This document shows, piece by piece, positions 62,727-64,000 of a stretch of DNA of 64,000 nt. The translations under genes were made by a program, and so were the position numbers. The stretch covers positions 930,001-994,000 of the forward strand of contig JAFDVP010000007.1 in the NCBI GenBank assembly GCA_018268895.1, given 5' to 3'. The stretch is from Acidobacteriota bacterium (GTDB taxonomy: Bacteria > Acidobacteriota > Terriglobia > Terriglobales > Acidobacteriaceae). The notes under the pieces were generated by a model. That model made no database searches and was not told where the DNA came from. It saw only the letters and a list, made by a program, of their open reading frames with translations. The first letter of the stretch is position 1. Every line of letters begins with the position of its first letter.

Positions 62727-63410
62727 TTATCCCTGAACCGAGATACCTGAGAATGTCAGCACGACTCTTCCGCGAACCGGCGTACCGAAGACGCGGGCAG
62801 GCTCGAAGACGCTGAGCATGAGCTGGTCGGTTACCTGGGACTTGACCGAGGTATCCGTAGGGCCGGAGACGATGTCGTAGTCGTAGACCCGTCCCTGGTC
62901 GTTGACCATCGCCTCCACAACGATCACTGAATCGCCGCCGGTAACAATCGGGCGAGGGGCAACCGCGGAGTAAAGATAGTGCGGCGCAGTCATGGATCCC
63001 ATCAAAGGCTCGTCGTTCGCCATCACTGGCGCAGGAGCTGCCAGACCGCCGAGGAGAAGCACGATTCCACCCACCAAGGCGATTGAGCTGGCAAAACCAG
63101 CCGAGACCTGGACGAGCAGGGGGCGGAAGGCATTGTCCCACTTGACCGCCAGGGTGTCGCGCCAACTGGACTTCTTCGCTGCAACCTCGTGGGAGATCGC
63201 GATACGCAGGCGCATGCTCATGTCTTCCGGCGCCCTTGCCGGACCGAGCATCGCCAGGGAGCGCTGCATCTGACGCAGAGCGCTGAACTCCTTCCGGCAG
63301 CTCTCGCAGCCCTCAAGATGACGCGCGATCTTCTGCATCTGCCTGCCATCGATCGCTCCATCGAGGTATGCCGAGAAGGATGAACGAACTTTATCGCAGC
63401 CAGATGTCAT
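62727..63410 (-). CDS. Anti-sigma factor with zinc finger and TonB-like C-terminus
   Basis: A 227-residue transmembrane protein. An N-terminal zf-HC2 zinc finger (FSAYLDGAID, then ARHLEGCESCRKEF, with the H-x3-C-x2-C motif) binds the sigma factor. One helix (FASSIALVGGIVLLLGGLAA) follows, then a periplasmic domain with VIVVEAMVNDQGRVYDYDIV, SGPTDTSV and FEPARVFGTPVRGRVVLTFS, which resembles the TonB C-terminal fold. This fused layout suggests that the periplasmic domain senses something in the outer envelope. Its start overlaps the sigma-factor stop (ATGA), so the two are co-translated. Confidence 0.88.
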   Translation of the reverse strand: MTSGCDKVRSSFSAYLDGAIDGRQMQKIARHLEGCESCRKEFSALRQMQRSLAMLGPARAPEDMSMRLRIAISHEVAAKKSSWRDTLAVKWDNAFRPLLVQVSAGFASSIALVGGIVLLLGGLAAPAPVMANDEPLMGSMTAPHYLYSAVAPRPIVTGGDSVIVVEAMVNDQGRVYDYDIVSGPTDTSVKSQVTDQLMLSVFEPARVFGTPVRGRVVLTFSGISVQG

Positions 63411-64000
63411 CGCGTCACCGTCTCCGGATCGAACTTTACCCCGGACCTATGGTTGGATGGAGCTGTTGCCGTGAAAGAAGCGGAATTTTTTGCCGGCGCC
63501 TCAGAGACCAGCAACGCGCGCAGGGCGGAACGCCCCCGGGTGAGTCTCGATTTCACCGTACCTATATTGACGTTGAGGATCTCTGCGATCTCCTCGTAGG
63601 TAAAACCTTCTATCTCGCGAAGGACGACAACGGTACGAAAGGCTTCGGGAACCTGCCGGAGCGCGTCTTCCACGCGATGGCGCAGCTCCGATTGCGCGGC
63701 ATGATCGAAGGGCGAGTCGCCGGAGTCGGCGAGGGTCGCCATCAGGGTGCCGTCATCGCCGGGGTCTGCCGACTCGGCCGAAGAGTCGATCGTAAGCTCC
63801 TGTTTCTTATGGCGCGACCACCAGCGGCGCTGGTTGGAAGCCTCGTGCAGAGCGATGCGGTACAACCAGGTCCGCAGGCTGGATTCACCATGAAAACCGC
63901 GGATGCTGCGGAAGACCTTGATGAAGACTTCCTGGGTGATATCGGCCGCGTCATGCGGGTCGGTAAGGCTGCGTGCAATCAGCGAGTAGAGCGGCTGATG
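63407..64000 (-). CDS. ECF sigma factor, 5' end outside the window
   Basis: The last 197 codons of an RpoE-like sigma factor. The frame is open to the right edge, where it reads HQPLYSLIARSLTDPHDAAD then ITQEVFIKVFRSIRGFHGES (sigma2), SLRTWLYRIALHEASNQRRW, and the sigma4 part ALRQVPEAFRTVVVLREIEG and FTYEEIAEILNVNIGTVKSR. The tail after about 60 residues is Ser/Ala-rich. It overlaps its zinc-finger/TonB-like anti-sigma gene by four bases. The start lies outside the window. This is distinct from the ECF gene at 52250. Confidence 0.93.
   Translation of the reverse strand, partial: HQPLYSLIARSLTDPHDAADITQEVFIKVFRSIRGFHGESSLRTWLYRIALHEASNQRRWWSRHKKQELTIDSSAESADPGDDGTLMATLADSGDSPFDHAAQSELRHRVEDALRQVPEAFRTVVVLREIEGFTYEEIAEILNVNIGTVKSRLTRGRSALRALLVSEAPAKNSASFTATAPSNHRSGVKFDPETVTR

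Overview
The window looks like a chromosomal segment of an Acidobacteriota member, probably class Terriglobia (Granulicella/Terriglobus/Edaphobacter type). This is inferred from high-GC housekeeping genes, a PadR regulator paired with a very long duplicated orphan ABC permease (ADOP architecture), NagX-type membrane acyltransferases, DUF2934 and RcnB-like secreted proteins, many TTG/GTG starts, and dispersed palindromic repeats of the TCATCCTGAG...GTCGAAGGACC and GGGTGCCCCATC kinds. No rRNA operon or CRISPR array is present. Four tRNA genes are visible (Thr-CGT, Arg-TCT, His-GTG, Pro-TGG), all with encoded CCA.

Layout. 1-2.6 kb: a gene start running off the left edge, 1 kb without a convincing gene, then two tandem OmpH/Skp-like periplasmic chaperone genes. 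2.8-8.4 kb: lepA, an MltD-like lytic transglycosylase, a histone-H1-like Lys/Ala-rich protein and a secreted peroxiredoxin. 8.7-11 kb: the lipid A operon fabZ-lpxA-lpxI. 11-17 kb: secreted and small proteins, tyrS and a DUF2256-DUF3253 protein. 17.2-22.3 kb: RNase R, then a chitinase translationally coupled to a NagX-like protein. 22.4-30.7 kb: tRNAs, a PLC-like phosphodiesterase, a MerR-TPR protein, an acyl-CoA dehydrogenase, an MFS transporter, a YheT hydrolase, DUF72 and DUF4112 proteins.

30.7-41.2 kb is a lower-GC genomic island at the 3' end of tRNA-Pro. It holds a large serine recombinase whose frame reads through the tRNA, a tiny basic protein, a possible phage/plasmid replication protein, a degenerate IS481-type transposase, and a 1,887-residue secreted RHS/YD-repeat protein followed by a small membrane protein that could be its immunity partner. 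A 9-bp copy of the tRNA 3' end (CCGACCATT) occurs at 41208, close to where native genes resume, and is a candidate right attachment site.

41.3-47.3 kb: a second NagX-like protein, RcnB-like, MliC-like, DUF2934, lipoprotein and BON-domain proteins. 47.3-53 kb: ADOP permease with its PadR regulator and a near-perfect operator palindrome, a LytTR response regulator, and an ECF sigma factor with two coupled membrane proteins. 53-64 kb: rlmB, a peptidase-MA-like protein with a broken HExxH motif, a secreted TPR protein preceded by helically phased TGACAG repeats, rnc with two signal peptidase genes, an AsmA-like protein, and a zinc-finger/TonB-like anti-sigma factor coupled to an ECF sigma factor that runs off the right edge.

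The most unusual signals are the RHS island, a shared palindromic repeat sitting in frame inside two unrelated coding sequences (rnr and the peptidase-like gene), and several regulatory palindromes or phased repeats. Functions come from motif recognition by eye. No database search was run.
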